In this document: piece after piece, positions 38,393 to 48,561 of the stretch
How the letters are laid out: each line of letters begins with the position of its first letter
Position numbering within the stretch: position 1 is the stretch's first letter
NCBI GenBank assembly: GCA_949317995.1
Contig: OX439040.1
Coordinates: 59,430,089 to 59,494,088, forward strand
Direction: 5' to 3'
Length of the DNA stretch: 64,000 nt
Source: Acholoe squamosa
Taxonomy: Eukaryota; Annelida; Polychaeta; Phyllodocida; Polynoidae
Program-made: the position numbers and the translations under genes
The notes under the pieces: model-generated
Databases searched by the model: none
What the model was told of the DNA's origin: nothing
Seen by the model: only the letters and a program-made list of their open reading frames with translations

Positions 38393-39835
38393 TCAGTGTC
38401 CAAATAAAATATCTCTGACTCCATAACAACTATAACACATCCCTGAATCATGCAAATGTAATAGGTATGCTAAGAACAATGACATGATGCTTTCATATGT
38501 ACCATGCAATCTTAGGTCACTGGATATGTTCAGACCTACTTGCTCACTGTCATACAAAGCATACATGCTAGTTCTGTTTAAGTCTACCTGTGTACATTCA
38601 ACCCTTTCCCACTTAAGATGATGCATCTTTGAAACTTCTTGTATGTTCAACCAGGAGTTGAAGACAAATGTAGCTATTACAGAGTAAGCAAGTCGTTCTG
38701 TTGGTGTTTTCCATTCTATGTCAAATAATGATATTACTTTCATGGATTCCCAAAACTGTCTCACTTTGAAAATGTCTTCTGGAGTTACGTTGTGAGCTAA
38801 ATGGAAATACTTTGCTATTATGCTATATCTCAGGAATTTGCTCTCCTGTCCAAAGCATGTGCATGGATCAACTAGAAGATAGTTAAAGCCCTCCAAGGCC
38901 ATCTTAATGTCCTGTTTTGTCACATCTACTGATCTCAGTGCACTTTTTAACTTCCTGATACTGCTGGCAAATACAACTCTATGTTCCATGTAAGACATTG
39001 GTGATATTGAGCCCTCTGAGGGTGAAAAGTGCATTACTGTTCTTATCCTCTTCAAAAGGTAAATGAGTAGGATAGAAGTGTCAGCATAACACCCCAAGGA
39101 CAAAGCATGTGGTGTACAGATTTGATTGATTTCTTCCTGTATATTATGTTCCTTTTCAATTAGTTCAGTGAGTATGGTTCTTGCATCCTGAATTGCAATC
39201 CTCTTCTTGTCAAAGCCTATGGAAATATCGACTGAAGGAGCATTGATGCATGTTTCTCGTGTTTCCTCATGGAATACCTGTTTTTTGTTTTCCCTGGTGA
39301 AAATTGGTACTCTGTAGTGATGACACATCTTGCTTGAGAAGTTTTCCCCATTGATGTCTTGAATAAGATCAGATGCTGCTTTTTTTCTGCAACGATGGCA
39401 ATGGATTTGGTACATGAAACATCCAGAGTGGAGAACCTGATGTCTCCCATATTGAAGCAAAAATGATATGTTTCGTTTAACCCTTTGCAGAATTTCAATA
39501 GAATTTATTTCAGACCATTGGTACAATATCTCGTCAATGTTATGGTTCAAGTCATCCAGGGTGTCTAATTCAGTGGAATGCTCTTCTCCTCTATTCATCA
39601 GTGTCATACAGTTGCATATGCCCCGCATGTACAAACCAGCTGATAGATAATTTTCTTCTGGGCTCAATTCAATAAGTTGTTCATACAACAGTCTTTTTAT
39701 ATGTTGCAAATTTTCTGTAGCTAGGAAAATATCTTTAGTGTGTGAACTGTCAATGTGATGCCAGTAATTATATAAAAAAAATCTGATCCTCCAATATCCA
39801 CAGCACTTCGTGTAATTGTGTCTGCATACCTTTCA
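38393..39835 (-). CDS. Unknown protein of at least 411 residues, 5' end unresolved
   Basis: The frame is open from an in-frame stop near 39,835 down to 38393. It reads as coding for about 42 residues before the first usable codon (a TTG at 39709), yet has no ATG before Met at 39628. A splice acceptor (TATGCAG, near 39,827) suggests a missing upstream exon. The protein is mostly helical. It holds a possible zinc site (CHRCRK, then CHH 20 residues later) and more Cys near the C-terminus (CYSCYG). Not recognised. If translation starts at 39628 the product has 411 residues. Confidence 0.65.
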
Positions 39836-40020
39836 CTATATTGACAATGAATGCTCCATCAATATGAAATGTATACATTATCAGTGTCAGTGGCATATTT
39901 CCTATGGTTTGTCAACTTGGGTATTTTCCTTAAGTTGTTTTTTGAGAGATGTAGTATGCAACATACTAATGTTGAAAATTATTACTTGTTCACAGACTCA
40001 AATATATATTTCCTTGAGCA

Positions 40021-40779
40021 ATGGCAGACAAGAAAAATTATGAGTCCACTGAGATGTCTGCTGAGCCTCCAAAGTATTCAGGAATGTCATTGGAGGAAGT
40101 ACCTCTCGATTCCAAGTCTGAAGAATTTTACAGACACCGTACCCCTCCTCCCTCAGTTCCTACTAGCAAGCCATCAACAGGTACAGAAAACAGTACCATT
40201 CAGCATTATGGGATCTCCCTCAGAGACCATTCTACCAGCTCCTTGATGTTTGTTGTATTTTCATCTATAACATTGGCTGCAATAAATATATTTCTTGTCA
40301 GTGTAAGCACCTCCCCACCTCCGCACCAACATGTGATGCCAAATGGAGACAGAGTAATCCCATGCTCTGATAAAAGAGAGACCCCCGTGTGCTTTGATGT
40401 CGTTGACTACTATGGCATATCTGTTTACCGAAGTGATGGGAGGAAAAGGTTTTTAAATATGAGACCTTGCACAAGATATGCTAGAAACACTGAACATCTT
40501 GAATGCACTGGGGAGTTTCTTTTTGCTCACAATTCAAGTACATACTGGTTCTTACGACTGTATCAAGACATGCGAGACAACACATATAGCCTGGTCAGTG
40601 GTGCTACATCTGATCATGGTGACAAAAAAGGATCTCTGAAGGTTCGCCATATGCTAACTCCACCATACAACTGTGTTCTTGGTTATGAGGACGTTCCTCC
40701 AAACGAACACCCTGATGCCTCTCTTTATGTTCGTGGTACAATATCAATGGAACATTGTATCAGTGAAAATAGAAGTTGA
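40021..40779 (+). CDS. Type II membrane glycoprotein with an N-terminal PPxY motif
   Basis: 252 residues. An N-terminal cytoplasmic tail of about 72 residues carries PPKY (16-19), a PPxY late-domain motif that binds WW domains of Nedd4-type ubiquitin ligases. One membrane span lies at about 74-95 (LMFVVFSSITLAAINIFLV), followed by an ectodomain with an N-glycosylation site (NSS) and about six Cys, probably disulfide-bonded. No cleavable signal, hence type II. PPxY motifs in viral membrane or matrix proteins recruit ESCRT machinery for budding or drive ubiquitination of host proteins. The whole protein is not recognised. Confidence 0.75.
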   Translation: MADKKNYESTEMSAEPPKYSGMSLEEVPLDSKSEEFYRHRTPPPSVPTSKPSTGTENSTIQHYGISLRDHSTSSLMFVVFSSITLAAINIFLVSVSTSPPPHQHVMPNGDRVIPCSDKRETPVCFDVVDYYGISVYRSDGRKRFLNMRPCTRYARNTEHLECTGEFLFAHNSSTYWFLRLYQDMRDNTYSLVSGATSDHGDKKGSLKVRHMLTPPYNCVLGYEDVPPNEHPDASLYVRGTISMEHCISENRS

Positions 40780-40782
40780 ATT

Positions 40783-40866
40783 ATGAATCTTGCTAAAAAT
40801 GTACTGGAACTATGTTGGCGTGAAAGTTATGAAGTGAACTATGCTAGAAGCACGTTTTACACTTAA
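40783..40866 (+). CDS. Short upstream reading frame overlapping the next gene
   Basis: A 27-codon ATG-started frame lies 4 nt after the previous stop and overlaps the start of the 280-residue gene in a different frame (the main gene is +1 to it). It may be a regulatory upstream frame, or the real N-terminus of that gene before another one-base frame change. Confidence 0.3.
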   Translation: MNLAKNVLELCWRESYEVNYARSTFYT

Positions 40867-41683
40867 GCCAAAGAGTTGGATTTCCATCTTATGGAACAAG
40901 TTTAAATCTAAGATACATGTTTTGGATGTCCTTTCAAGGGGACCAAAAGCATTGTTTTACAACGAATCATCAGTGAAGTTGGAATTTTATGCATTGGAGA
41001 CCAGACACACTGTTTTTGCTGAAATTTCAGAAATATTTGACAGACAAGGACCAAGGACGTTGTTTTATGATGAAGAAGGTGTCATGGACCTCTTTGTTAA
41101 GAGTCATTATATGAGAGTGAAAGATTTATATGATGATGTCAAAGTAGTGTATGAACACCAACTTCAAAGGAAAAAACTTACAGATGCTATAGTATTGATC
41201 TTTGAGCACCTTCTTGATACATGTGCACTACAAGAGTACCTCCTAATGAACATCACAATGTTACCTGTCCATCCCACTATAAATCAATGTATCCATCAGT
41301 TTGGGACTTATCTCTTGAAACAAAGGATGAATGCCCCACTTATTGACATGCTATATAAACCTATTGATATTTTCAATGAAAGGGAATGGAAAGTCGTGGT
41401 GTATTTTAGATCCCTTTGTGGTCTTTATTGGAAGAAAAAACCTCCCAAGTCTGATCAAGTAAGTGTTCATCATGGTAGTTGCTGTTGGACCTTCACTTGG
41501 CACTCTGTTGCAACAAGATATGAAAACACCTATTTCTATGAACGATTAGATGAAAGACTGCAATGGGTTGCACTCTGGTTGTCATATGCACGTCGCCATC
41601 TGTCGATCATATGGTCGTCTCCTAGGCTTTTCTCATTAGGTATAGCATTACTGACAAAGCAAAACAGATATATAACAACATGA
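40841..41683 (+). CDS. Unknown 280-residue protein
   Basis: Not recognised. Soluble and helical, with a basic N-terminus (KPKSWISILWNKFKSK) and two similar short segments, GPKALFYNE and GPRTLFYDE (about residues 34-42 and 70-78), that hint at an internal repeat. No signal peptide; a weakly hydrophobic, Trp-rich end. The stop overlaps the next gene's ATG by 4 nt (ATGA), so the pair is probably translated from one message. Confidence 0.7.
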   Translation: MLEARFTLKPKSWISILWNKFKSKIHVLDVLSRGPKALFYNESSVKLEFYALETRHTVFAEISEIFDRQGPRTLFYDEEGVMDLFVKSHYMRVKDLYDDVKVVYEHQLQRKKLTDAIVLIFEHLLDTCALQEYLLMNITMLPVHPTINQCIHQFGTYLLKQRMNAPLIDMLYKPIDIFNEREWKVVVYFRSLCGLYWKKKPPKSDQVSVHHGSCCWTFTWHSVATRYENTYFYERLDERLQWVALWLSYARRHLSIIWSSPRLFSLGIALLTKQNRYITT

Positions 41684-42261
41684 AGAGGAAGCGAGAGGAA
41701 GATGAAGAAATGCACTATGACTTTAAAAGAATAAGATTGGATTCCCTTTACATCGGCACATCAGAAGTCAGCTTAGTGAACATGTACATACTGCACAAGT
41801 TCTTGGGTCCATTCTGTTTGATGGTTGAAGAGAAAAGAGCAGTGTCTGAAAGAGATTGTTCACTGTGCAACAGCAAAACTGACATGATATCAAAATATCC
41901 TATTGATGTTATGGAAACCATAAAAGAAACTGGTGTTGACAGTTACATTGTTGATGCTCTAGTTCGTGATCTATGTCACAGAGGCGGAACACAGCATATT
42001 TCTACAGAAAAGAAAGACAGTCATGCAAAGTTTACTTTTGTAAACATAAAACACATCCCTTGGTTTGCGTCACATATTATGCTGTTCCGCTGCCCAAGTG
42101 TGAAAGTCAACCTTGATTTATGTGAGTCAAACTTGGTCTTGGAATGGAATAGTTCCAAGGAAATAGAAGAGAATCACCAACTGAGAGTCTTTGTGAGGAA
42201 TATCATAGATTCCATACAAAAGATTTGGTTGAGAAAGAACCTTGATAGATTTCTTTCTTGA
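41680..42261 (+). CDS. Unknown 193-residue nuclear-type protein
   Basis: Begins with MKRKREEDEE, a basic-then-acidic start typical of nuclear localisation, with another basic cluster soon after. One CSLC pair (about residue 60) may take part in metal binding. The rest is helical and soluble. Not recognised. It precedes the capsid protease-scaffold gene by 36 nt, and an AATAAA lies just before that gene's ATG. Confidence 0.7.
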   Translation: MKRKREEDEEMHYDFKRIRLDSLYIGTSEVSLVNMYILHKFLGPFCLMVEEKRAVSERDCSLCNSKTDMISKYPIDVMETIKETGVDSYIVDALVRDLCHRGGTQHISTEKKDSHAKFTFVNIKHIPWFASHIMLFRCPSVKVNLDLCESNLVLEWNSSKEIEENHQLRVFVRNIIDSIQKIWLRKNLDRFLS

Positions 42262-42297
42262 TCATTGATGAAATATGATTGAAAACAATAAAGCTTC

Positions 42298-43944
42298 ATG
42301 GTGTCTGAAATGCTTTGCCATGTTTGTTCTGAGGGAAAAGTACACAAGCCACCTATTGGCTTTCTGACAAACATAATACACATAGATGAGATTTATTGGA
42401 TGGGTTATTTACTCTGTGATCCAAAGACAACCATAAAGGGTGAAAGTCCATATGATATGCATGTGAACGATGCATATGATATTAAACTGATTGGAGTGCC
42501 AGTGAAATACAACCATAACAAAGATGCAATGTCCCTTGGCAAAGTAGTGGCTGCCTGGCATGATCATTATTTCAGTGAGGTCAATGGACACAACTTTGCT
42601 GTTGCTTTTATTGCACACATAGACAACCAGTCTTTCATGAAGTCATCCCTCAATCTCATGATGCTATCGGAGAGTTTTGCTAGCCTTTCAACATTGAAAA
42701 GTAATATGTCGGTTGCTGTTGAAATATCAATCTGTTATTGTGGTGCCAGGAATGGCTGTGTTGGTATGTTTTTAAGAGGTGCACGTGTGAAAGAAAAGGC
42801 TGTTAATTTTGGATTTCCTGATTATAAATGCATTGAGGCAAGTTCTGTTCATTACGCAATGTCAGAGGAAGAAGGCAAGAAAGGAACAGAATTCGAGGAA
42901 TCAATGGCTGGTCTAGCAGAGAATGACTTCCAGGCAATAAAAGATCAATTGACTGAGACTCAGACATCACTGGATACAGTATGCAAAGAATATGCGACAT
43001 CTCAGCAAATAGTGGACCTCATGGGAAAGTGGATGGGAGACATGATATGCACAAAACTCTCGTTAGAAAATGATAGCAACAGTGAAATAGCACAAAAGAG
43101 AAGGAATGATCTTGAAATGTTAAGGAAGAGGGGCATTATCGATGGAGGAAAAACAGATGTTGAATCAGTGAGAGAGCTCATGACTTTGTGCCATGAGTGC
43201 TATTCAGACAACAGTGAATCAAAGAAAATGGCTGACGAAGTACTCAAAAGGTTTGACTCTCGGTTCCCCGAGCTGGAAGGCAAGGTAAAGAAATCCAGAC
43301 TGATGGAAACAGTAGATGCCGCATTTGATGTGTTACGTCATGAAATGCAGAGAAAGGAAGCTTCAATGATAGACAGTAGGAATCAAAAGCTGAACAAAAG
43401 AGCTATGGAGCTTGCAAAGTGTCAGTATGATAACATTAAGAGGCAAGCTGTAACTACTAATGAAGGATGCAAGCAGAGTGAAAAAAACATGAGTTTCGAA
43501 GCATACCTAAAAGACAGAGGAATGGACACAAGTTTGTTTAGTACTGAACAAACTGTTGATGGCAGTAATCAATTTGCTTCTGAGCCTGTGGGAAAAAAGA
43601 GAAAGATTGATGAGGTATATACTGAATCTAAAATTCCCCCAAAATTACAAGATGACTTCCTGAAGTTTGCCAATGAGCGATCAAGACAGTATGAAGAGGA
43701 GAAGAAGAGGTACAATCAAATGCAGGAAGAGTATTTGCTACAAAGAGCAAAAAAGAAAGAAGAGAGAGCAAAAGATTTCACTGAACTAAATCAGAACATT
43801 AAGGACTTGCTTCATTTCATGAAAAACCAGGACAGGCAAGATGCCAAAGAAGAGAGTAGCAAAGGACCAAATCAAGAAGCAGCACAGACAGTAGATGCTT
43901 CGATGGGCAGTCTCCTCAGCAATGACCGACTTTTTGATTTGTAA
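42298..43944 (+). CDS. Capsid maturation protease fused to scaffold protein
   Basis: 548 residues. The first 160 or so are the herpesvirus assemblin fold by motif: GVPVKYNHNKDAMSLGKV with His73, then LSESFASLSTLKSN with the likely nucleophile Ser131, then VEISICYCGARNGC. In other herpesviruses the third conserved block carries a second catalytic His; by hand alignment that position is Glu142 here, so the triad may be Ser-His-Glu. From about residue 200 the protein is a charged, coiled-coil scaffold with a basic KKRKID signal (about 432) and a hydrophobic C-terminal tail (MGSLLSNDRLFDL) that would bind the capsid protein. The protease cuts the scaffold away so that DNA can enter. Confidence 0.85.
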   Translation: MVSEMLCHVCSEGKVHKPPIGFLTNIIHIDEIYWMGYLLCDPKTTIKGESPYDMHVNDAYDIKLIGVPVKYNHNKDAMSLGKVVAAWHDHYFSEVNGHNFAVAFIAHIDNQSFMKSSLNLMMLSESFASLSTLKSNMSVAVEISICYCGARNGCVGMFLRGARVKEKAVNFGFPDYKCIEASSVHYAMSEEEGKKGTEFEESMAGLAENDFQAIKDQLTETQTSLDTVCKEYATSQQIVDLMGKWMGDMICTKLSLENDSNSEIAQKRRNDLEMLRKRGIIDGGKTDVESVRELMTLCHECYSDNSESKKMADEVLKRFDSRFPELEGKVKKSRLMETVDAAFDVLRHEMQRKEASMIDSRNQKLNKRAMELAKCQYDNIKRQAVTTNEGCKQSEKNMSFEAYLKDRGMDTSLFSTEQTVDGSNQFASEPVGKKRKIDEVYTESKIPPKLQDDFLKFANERSRQYEEEKKRYNQMQEEYLLQRAKKKEERAKDFTELNQNIKDLLHFMKNQDRQDAKEESSKGPNQEAAQTVDASMGSLLSNDRLFDL

Positions 43945-43990
43945 TACTAGCGTGTGCTGATTCAAATAAAATGATATTACTTAAAAAGAT

Positions 43991-44965
43991 ATGTCTGTTC
44001 CATTTTATGGTCCATCTCAAAGAGTTGAAATCTCTACCACCTATCTTCACAACAATGATTCTTGTGATGTCTCTTCACATAACTCATTGTACCCATGCAT
44101 AGATCCAAAGGATAATGTGGCTGAGGCTGGTCAAGTTGTACTGCTTCAGAGCACAGTGAAGGAAGAAGAATCATGCCACTATGAGAAGTTGGAAGTGATA
44201 CCAGATGCTGCTGGATATAGGGTCACCTTCAATCCTAAATCTCTGGGTGAAAAACTGGAGAGCTATCTTATGAGTGAAATCAAGAGATACAATGTAGGGG
44301 TGAACCAGGTTGAAAGAGGGGTTGGCATGGCACACAATGCATCAGGATATGGCTGGGATATCAGTTTCACTCCAGGACAACCAGCTAATATATTGCATAC
44401 GGGGAGTGAGCCAATAAATCGGTTTGACTATGTTGCGGTGAGATTCCCAACTGTACAAGATGTTCAACAACAGATGGAAGTGTGGCAGCAGTCACGGAAT
44501 GTCCGGCCCTCTCTTTCAAAATTTGCCACATATCCGGTTCGTGAAAACTGGGAACTGATGAGATATTCTAGGTTTCATCATGATGTGGATAACTATAGAT
44601 GCCACCTTGAAATAGGGAATTTGAACAATGGAGGATGGAATTCTTCTGTTAAATATGAACAGTTGCCTGCTTTATTCAATCTCATAGGTGTGGTGTTCAA
44701 TTTAGGTGAAAAGGATGATGTCTTAAGATCTGAATTCACAAAATGTTGCAATGGGACAATAAATGCAGACTTTGATGACAGCCCACTGATCACAACAGAA
44801 AAAGGCTTTCTCGACACTCTTCGGATAGCCAAAGCAGCACTGAACTTTGCTACTTCTCTTCGGCCGCCAATAATTGTTGCCCAATGCCTTGACTTTGAAT
44901 GTGCTCAACCACATTTGAAGGGACATGCACTGTGTGGGGACATGATGAGATGTATATTAGTCTAG
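43991..44965 (+). CDS. Probable capsid triplex protein (subunit 2 type)
   Basis: 324 residues, soluble, beta-rich, no motif that can be proven by eye. The call rests on position: it lies between the protease-scaffold gene and the major capsid protein gene, and in fish herpesviruses the triplex subunit 2 gene is next to the protease gene (genes 27 and 28 of ictalurid herpesvirus 1, as I recall). Length also fits triplex subunit 2. Triplexes sit between capsomers and hold the shell together. It could instead be another late structural protein. Confidence 0.5.
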   Translation: MSVPFYGPSQRVEISTTYLHNNDSCDVSSHNSLYPCIDPKDNVAEAGQVVLLQSTVKEEESCHYEKLEVIPDAAGYRVTFNPKSLGEKLESYLMSEIKRYNVGVNQVERGVGMAHNASGYGWDISFTPGQPANILHTGSEPINRFDYVAVRFPTVQDVQQQMEVWQQSRNVRPSLSKFATYPVRENWELMRYSRFHHDVDNYRCHLEIGNLNNGGWNSSVKYEQLPALFNLIGVVFNLGEKDDVLRSEFTKCCNGTINADFDDSPLITTEKGFLDTLRIAKAALNFATSLRPPIIVAQCLDFECAQPHLKGHALCGDMMRCILV

Positions 44966-45020
44966 GATAGAAAAAAAAGGATAAACAATAGTATTAGCCA
45001 TGGGAAGATAAATCCTGCAT

Positions 45021-48000
45021 ATGATGATGAATTCAAGCAAAACCAGAGATCCTTTAAACTTGGCACTTGAGAGTGTACGAAGAGGAGTTTCTTCCTTCAA
45101 TTCTGATAGGCCACTGCATCCCTTGCTCCAGAGTTACCTGTATGGGCAGGAAAGAAAGGATCAGATCTACCACAGCTTGGGCAACACCATAAGAGGACAG
45201 GACCTTGGACCACTATGTGATGCTTTCCTTGGTCTTCACTTGTTCATGGGTGGAATTAATTCCAGGACTGGTTTTACCAGCACTGAAAATAACTTCTGTG
45301 TCCTTGCCCCGGTTGTTATATTTGAGGGAAAACAAAAGTTCACATGTAAGTTTATGCACTACCCTACTTTCACAGCAGGACCAATGACAGTCAGATCTAA
45401 TGCTGCCTGTCTTCCCGCTGAGAGCTGGGAAGTTTCTTTTAGCGTTGATATGTTTGGTGTGAAAATCTCAGTTGAACCTGAAGCGAACTTGCTCTGCACA
45501 CCAGAATCAAGATTGGCTGAATACATTCGTAAGAAGGAACAGGTAGAGAGAAGCATCAATCAAACAATGCAGGACCAGATCACACATGCACTCTCCAATT
45601 GTCCTACACTGACCATGATGAGACTGAGGAATGACTGTCCTAATATATCAAGGCTTTGCAGTGTCAGTGACAATGTGAAGGACTTTGTCCATGCTGAAAT
45701 TGAGAGAGAGAGAAGGGACTTCTGCAGCTGGTCGCTGAATCCCATCAGTCCGAAGGGTGCTCTACAAGATGCTTACATGTCTTTGTTGTTGGAGAGCAAA
45801 ACGGGTCAAAAACCTAATTGTGTAGTGACTACTCCTGAAATTGCAGATTTTATCGCTGATTCCTTTGCCTATAAGACATGTAGTTCTGACGTACTGTACA
45901 CCATTTCTTTTTCTGATGACAAAGGAACATTTGTTCCTGGTAACATAGTCCCATACCATGGAGTCAGTAAGAAGGTTTCCCTGAACACATCATCTGTCAA
46001 TGTCAGTGGAGTGTCTCTACCAATATTACAAGTACCACACCTCAACAGGGAATCTAACAGCACCTACAACATGTTTGAGCACATAGAAAGCTTTTGGGTT
46101 TACAATGAAGTAGGATACATGTCTGGTTTCAGCAACAGCAAGGTACATGATTACCAAGCTGTAGACAGAACATGCATAAGAGTAACTGACCTTCAGAAAG
46201 GAAGAGATGGAAAATTTTCCATGGATGATTGTCTTAGGTTTGGTGGTGGTCTTCTCCCTGAAACATATGACAGATATAAATATGACGAAATGTTGAGAGG
46301 TGTCCCTGGACTACTAGATTTCCTACAAAAGAAAACAAACTCTGTTGGACTCTTGAAAATGATAGGGAAAAAGCTACCACTCAACAGTCCATATGCATAT
46401 TACTTTCCCAGTCCGAAGGTCAGATATTGCCCAATGGAAAACCAACGAAGTCATTTTCGAAGTGCAGGTATATTTGGTAACAGACCTTCTTTTGATAATT
46501 GGCATCCCCCTGCAGGAGACATGGAAGCTGCCAAAGACTGGCTGGCAAATAAGGTGCACCTAGATGAAAATGACTTGAATGAACTAGAGGGCTTTCTCAG
46601 AAAATGTGCTCAATTAAGTTGGACAGCTTTTGACTTCAAGATGATGAAACAGATAGATGAAAGATTTAAAAGAACAACAGACCTGGCAAATGCAAGCTTC
46701 GATGACGAGCTGGTTGCTTATCTTATAAAAGACCTTCAGAGATATGAAGGGTACAGCCGGTTTGCTGGCATACCAAGGTACTTTGATGCTCTTGCTACTC
46801 TAGCCATGCGAGCATTACAATTAACGAAGGATATGACCAATACACCCACAAAAACAATATCTCAAGAATTAGTTGATGCCTCAGCTGGGCACCTATGGAA
46901 AATTGTGAGAGCCAGAGCAGCATTATTTCGTGTTGCTAGCAGATTGGCTGGGCTTTTCCCTAGAGTTGACATACCAGATGGTGTTCTTACCGACTGTCCA
47001 AGTAGCATCCCTGTTTATGATATCCTTCAAAACCTGGAGGATCCTGTCAGTCACAATGAAAGTTGCAGTAGGGAGACAAAAGCAGCATACAGGTTCTATT
47101 CTCTCTGTGTGGTACCACTGATCTTTGAACACATTTACACCATGGAAGCTCCTGTGGATTTTGTTAACTATAGGTTGGCAAATGAGTGTCGTAGAAATAT
47201 CTACACACAACGTGAGGAGACATTCAGACAGCCATACTTCAAATATGGATTTCCAAGCAATTTGCAGCTATCTGAATTCCAAAGTGCCGTCCAAAAATAT
47301 CAGGATGAAAATGATTATCAGCAAAATGATCTACATGATGTAACAGCTTATGATCCACTGTTCAAATGTGATATTGATGTCATATGTGACCAAACATATT
47401 CAAGAAACAATAACTTCTTTGACCACTTTGTGAGTCACAGATGGGAATACCTTAGGAAAACCTCAGATGAACCCTTCACAGTCAGAGTCATGGCTGCCTA
47501 TCTGAACATGATTAGATACACACCTTCCATAGAAAAGGAAATAGGCCACTCATGTCTCATGAACAGGAAGTACCGTGTTATCCGCCAATGCAACATGACA
47601 GTTGGAATGGTGGGACTTTACACAGGTGGTAAAGACAATATGATGTATGCAGTTGGCAATATGAGTACAGTTACAACACCCACAGCAAACAATGGCTTAG
47701 ATATAACCACACGGGTGAATGGTAATTGCTTTATTATAGACCCTCTTAGTTCAGGACGTGTGATACACAATGCAGTATCTAAGAACCTGAACTCTGGCAT
47801 AACCTCCACTCTACTGGATGTCACTCAGCACCTTTCTGTTGATGGCAAGTTCACGCTACCATTCAATTGGTGGAAGAACCTGGGTTTTGTAGTGGAAGGA
47901 CTACCTGGATCACATCCACTATTAGATCAGCACCATTTTGTTCCATTAAACGGGCGCCACCTGCGAGAGAACTACAACTCAGCTGGCTTCGACCTCACTC

Positions 48001-48539
48001 AATTTGACATTGTTGGTGATCTCCCAGGTGGTTGGTATACTGAAAACCCTTATGCAACAAGAAACTACAGTGAGGCTCACCTCATATATGGGGTGCTGTT
48101 TCCAGAGAATAGAGTTCCTCTGTATGACACAGAAACCATATTCCATGGACTGGATAATATTCACAGACGGGCAACAATAGAAAGAAAAGAGATGGCAGGG
48201 AAGGTGGTCGAGAAGATAAATTCTGTTCCTCTCTACACTTCTTTCAGTGGGAAATCAAACATTGGGTTTCTTGAGAGGCAATATCTAGATTCTAGAGCAT
48301 CTCATAATGGAGCATCTGTGGAAGCTGTTTCAAGTAGGAATGACAGTTGGCAGAGCAAATCACCATTGAAGGAAAACAGCAACAGTGAAACAAGGTTCTC
48401 GGAATCATTGCGCCTGAATTCACGGAGAACAGATGGAGGAATACAAGTCATGGCTGACGCATATGGAATTAACAACATTGAAAGTCGCCCATTGAGGACC
48501 GGGGTAAAAGGAAGGTACACAACAGAGAAAACAAAGTAA
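45021..48539 (+). CDS. Major capsid protein (probable)
   Basis: 1172 residues, soluble, without membrane span, with even globular composition and beta-rich ends. It follows the protease-scaffold and probable triplex genes on the same strand, and the size matches major capsid proteins of fish herpesviruses rather than the longer mammalian ones. The HK97-type fold cannot be proven from motifs. The last 100 residues are Ser/Asn/Arg-rich and look flexible. This protein would form the hexons and pentons of the shell. No other gene in the window fits better. Confidence 0.7.
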   Translation: MMMNSSKTRDPLNLALESVRRGVSSFNSDRPLHPLLQSYLYGQERKDQIYHSLGNTIRGQDLGPLCDAFLGLHLFMGGINSRTGFTSTENNFCVLAPVVIFEGKQKFTCKFMHYPTFTAGPMTVRSNAACLPAESWEVSFSVDMFGVKISVEPEANLLCTPESRLAEYIRKKEQVERSINQTMQDQITHALSNCPTLTMMRLRNDCPNISRLCSVSDNVKDFVHAEIERERRDFCSWSLNPISPKGALQDAYMSLLLESKTGQKPNCVVTTPEIADFIADSFAYKTCSSDVLYTISFSDDKGTFVPGNIVPYHGVSKKVSLNTSSVNVSGVSLPILQVPHLNRESNSTYNMFEHIESFWVYNEVGYMSGFSNSKVHDYQAVDRTCIRVTDLQKGRDGKFSMDDCLRFGGGLLPETYDRYKYDEMLRGVPGLLDFLQKKTNSVGLLKMIGKKLPLNSPYAYYFPSPKVRYCPMENQRSHFRSAGIFGNRPSFDNWHPPAGDMEAAKDWLANKVHLDENDLNELEGFLRKCAQLSWTAFDFKMMKQIDERFKRTTDLANASFDDELVAYLIKDLQRYEGYSRFAGIPRYFDALATLAMRALQLTKDMTNTPTKTISQELVDASAGHLWKIVRARAALFRVASRLAGLFPRVDIPDGVLTDCPSSIPVYDILQNLEDPVSHNESCSRETKAAYRFYSLCVVPLIFEHIYTMEAPVDFVNYRLANECRRNIYTQREETFRQPYFKYGFPSNLQLSEFQSAVQKYQDENDYQQNDLHDVTAYDPLFKCDIDVICDQTYSRNNNFFDHFVSHRWEYLRKTSDEPFTVRVMAAYLNMIRYTPSIEKEIGHSCLMNRKYRVIRQCNMTVGMVGLYTGGKDNMMYAVGNMSTVTTPTANNGLDITTRVNGNCFIIDPLSSGRVIHNAVSKNLNSGITSTLLDVTQHLSVDGKFTLPFNWWKNLGFVVEGLPGSHPLLDQHHFVPLNGRHLRENYNSAGFDLTQFDIVGDLPGGWYTENPYATRNYSEAHLIYGVLFPENRVPLYDTETIFHGLDNIHRRATIERKEMAGKVVEKINSVPLYTSFSGKSNIGFLERQYLDSRASHNGASVEAVSSRNDSWQSKSPLKENSNSETRFSESLRLNSRRTDGGIQVMADAYGINNIESRPLRTGVKGRYTTEKTK

Positions 48540-48561
48540 TTTCATCATTTGCAAGTTTATT

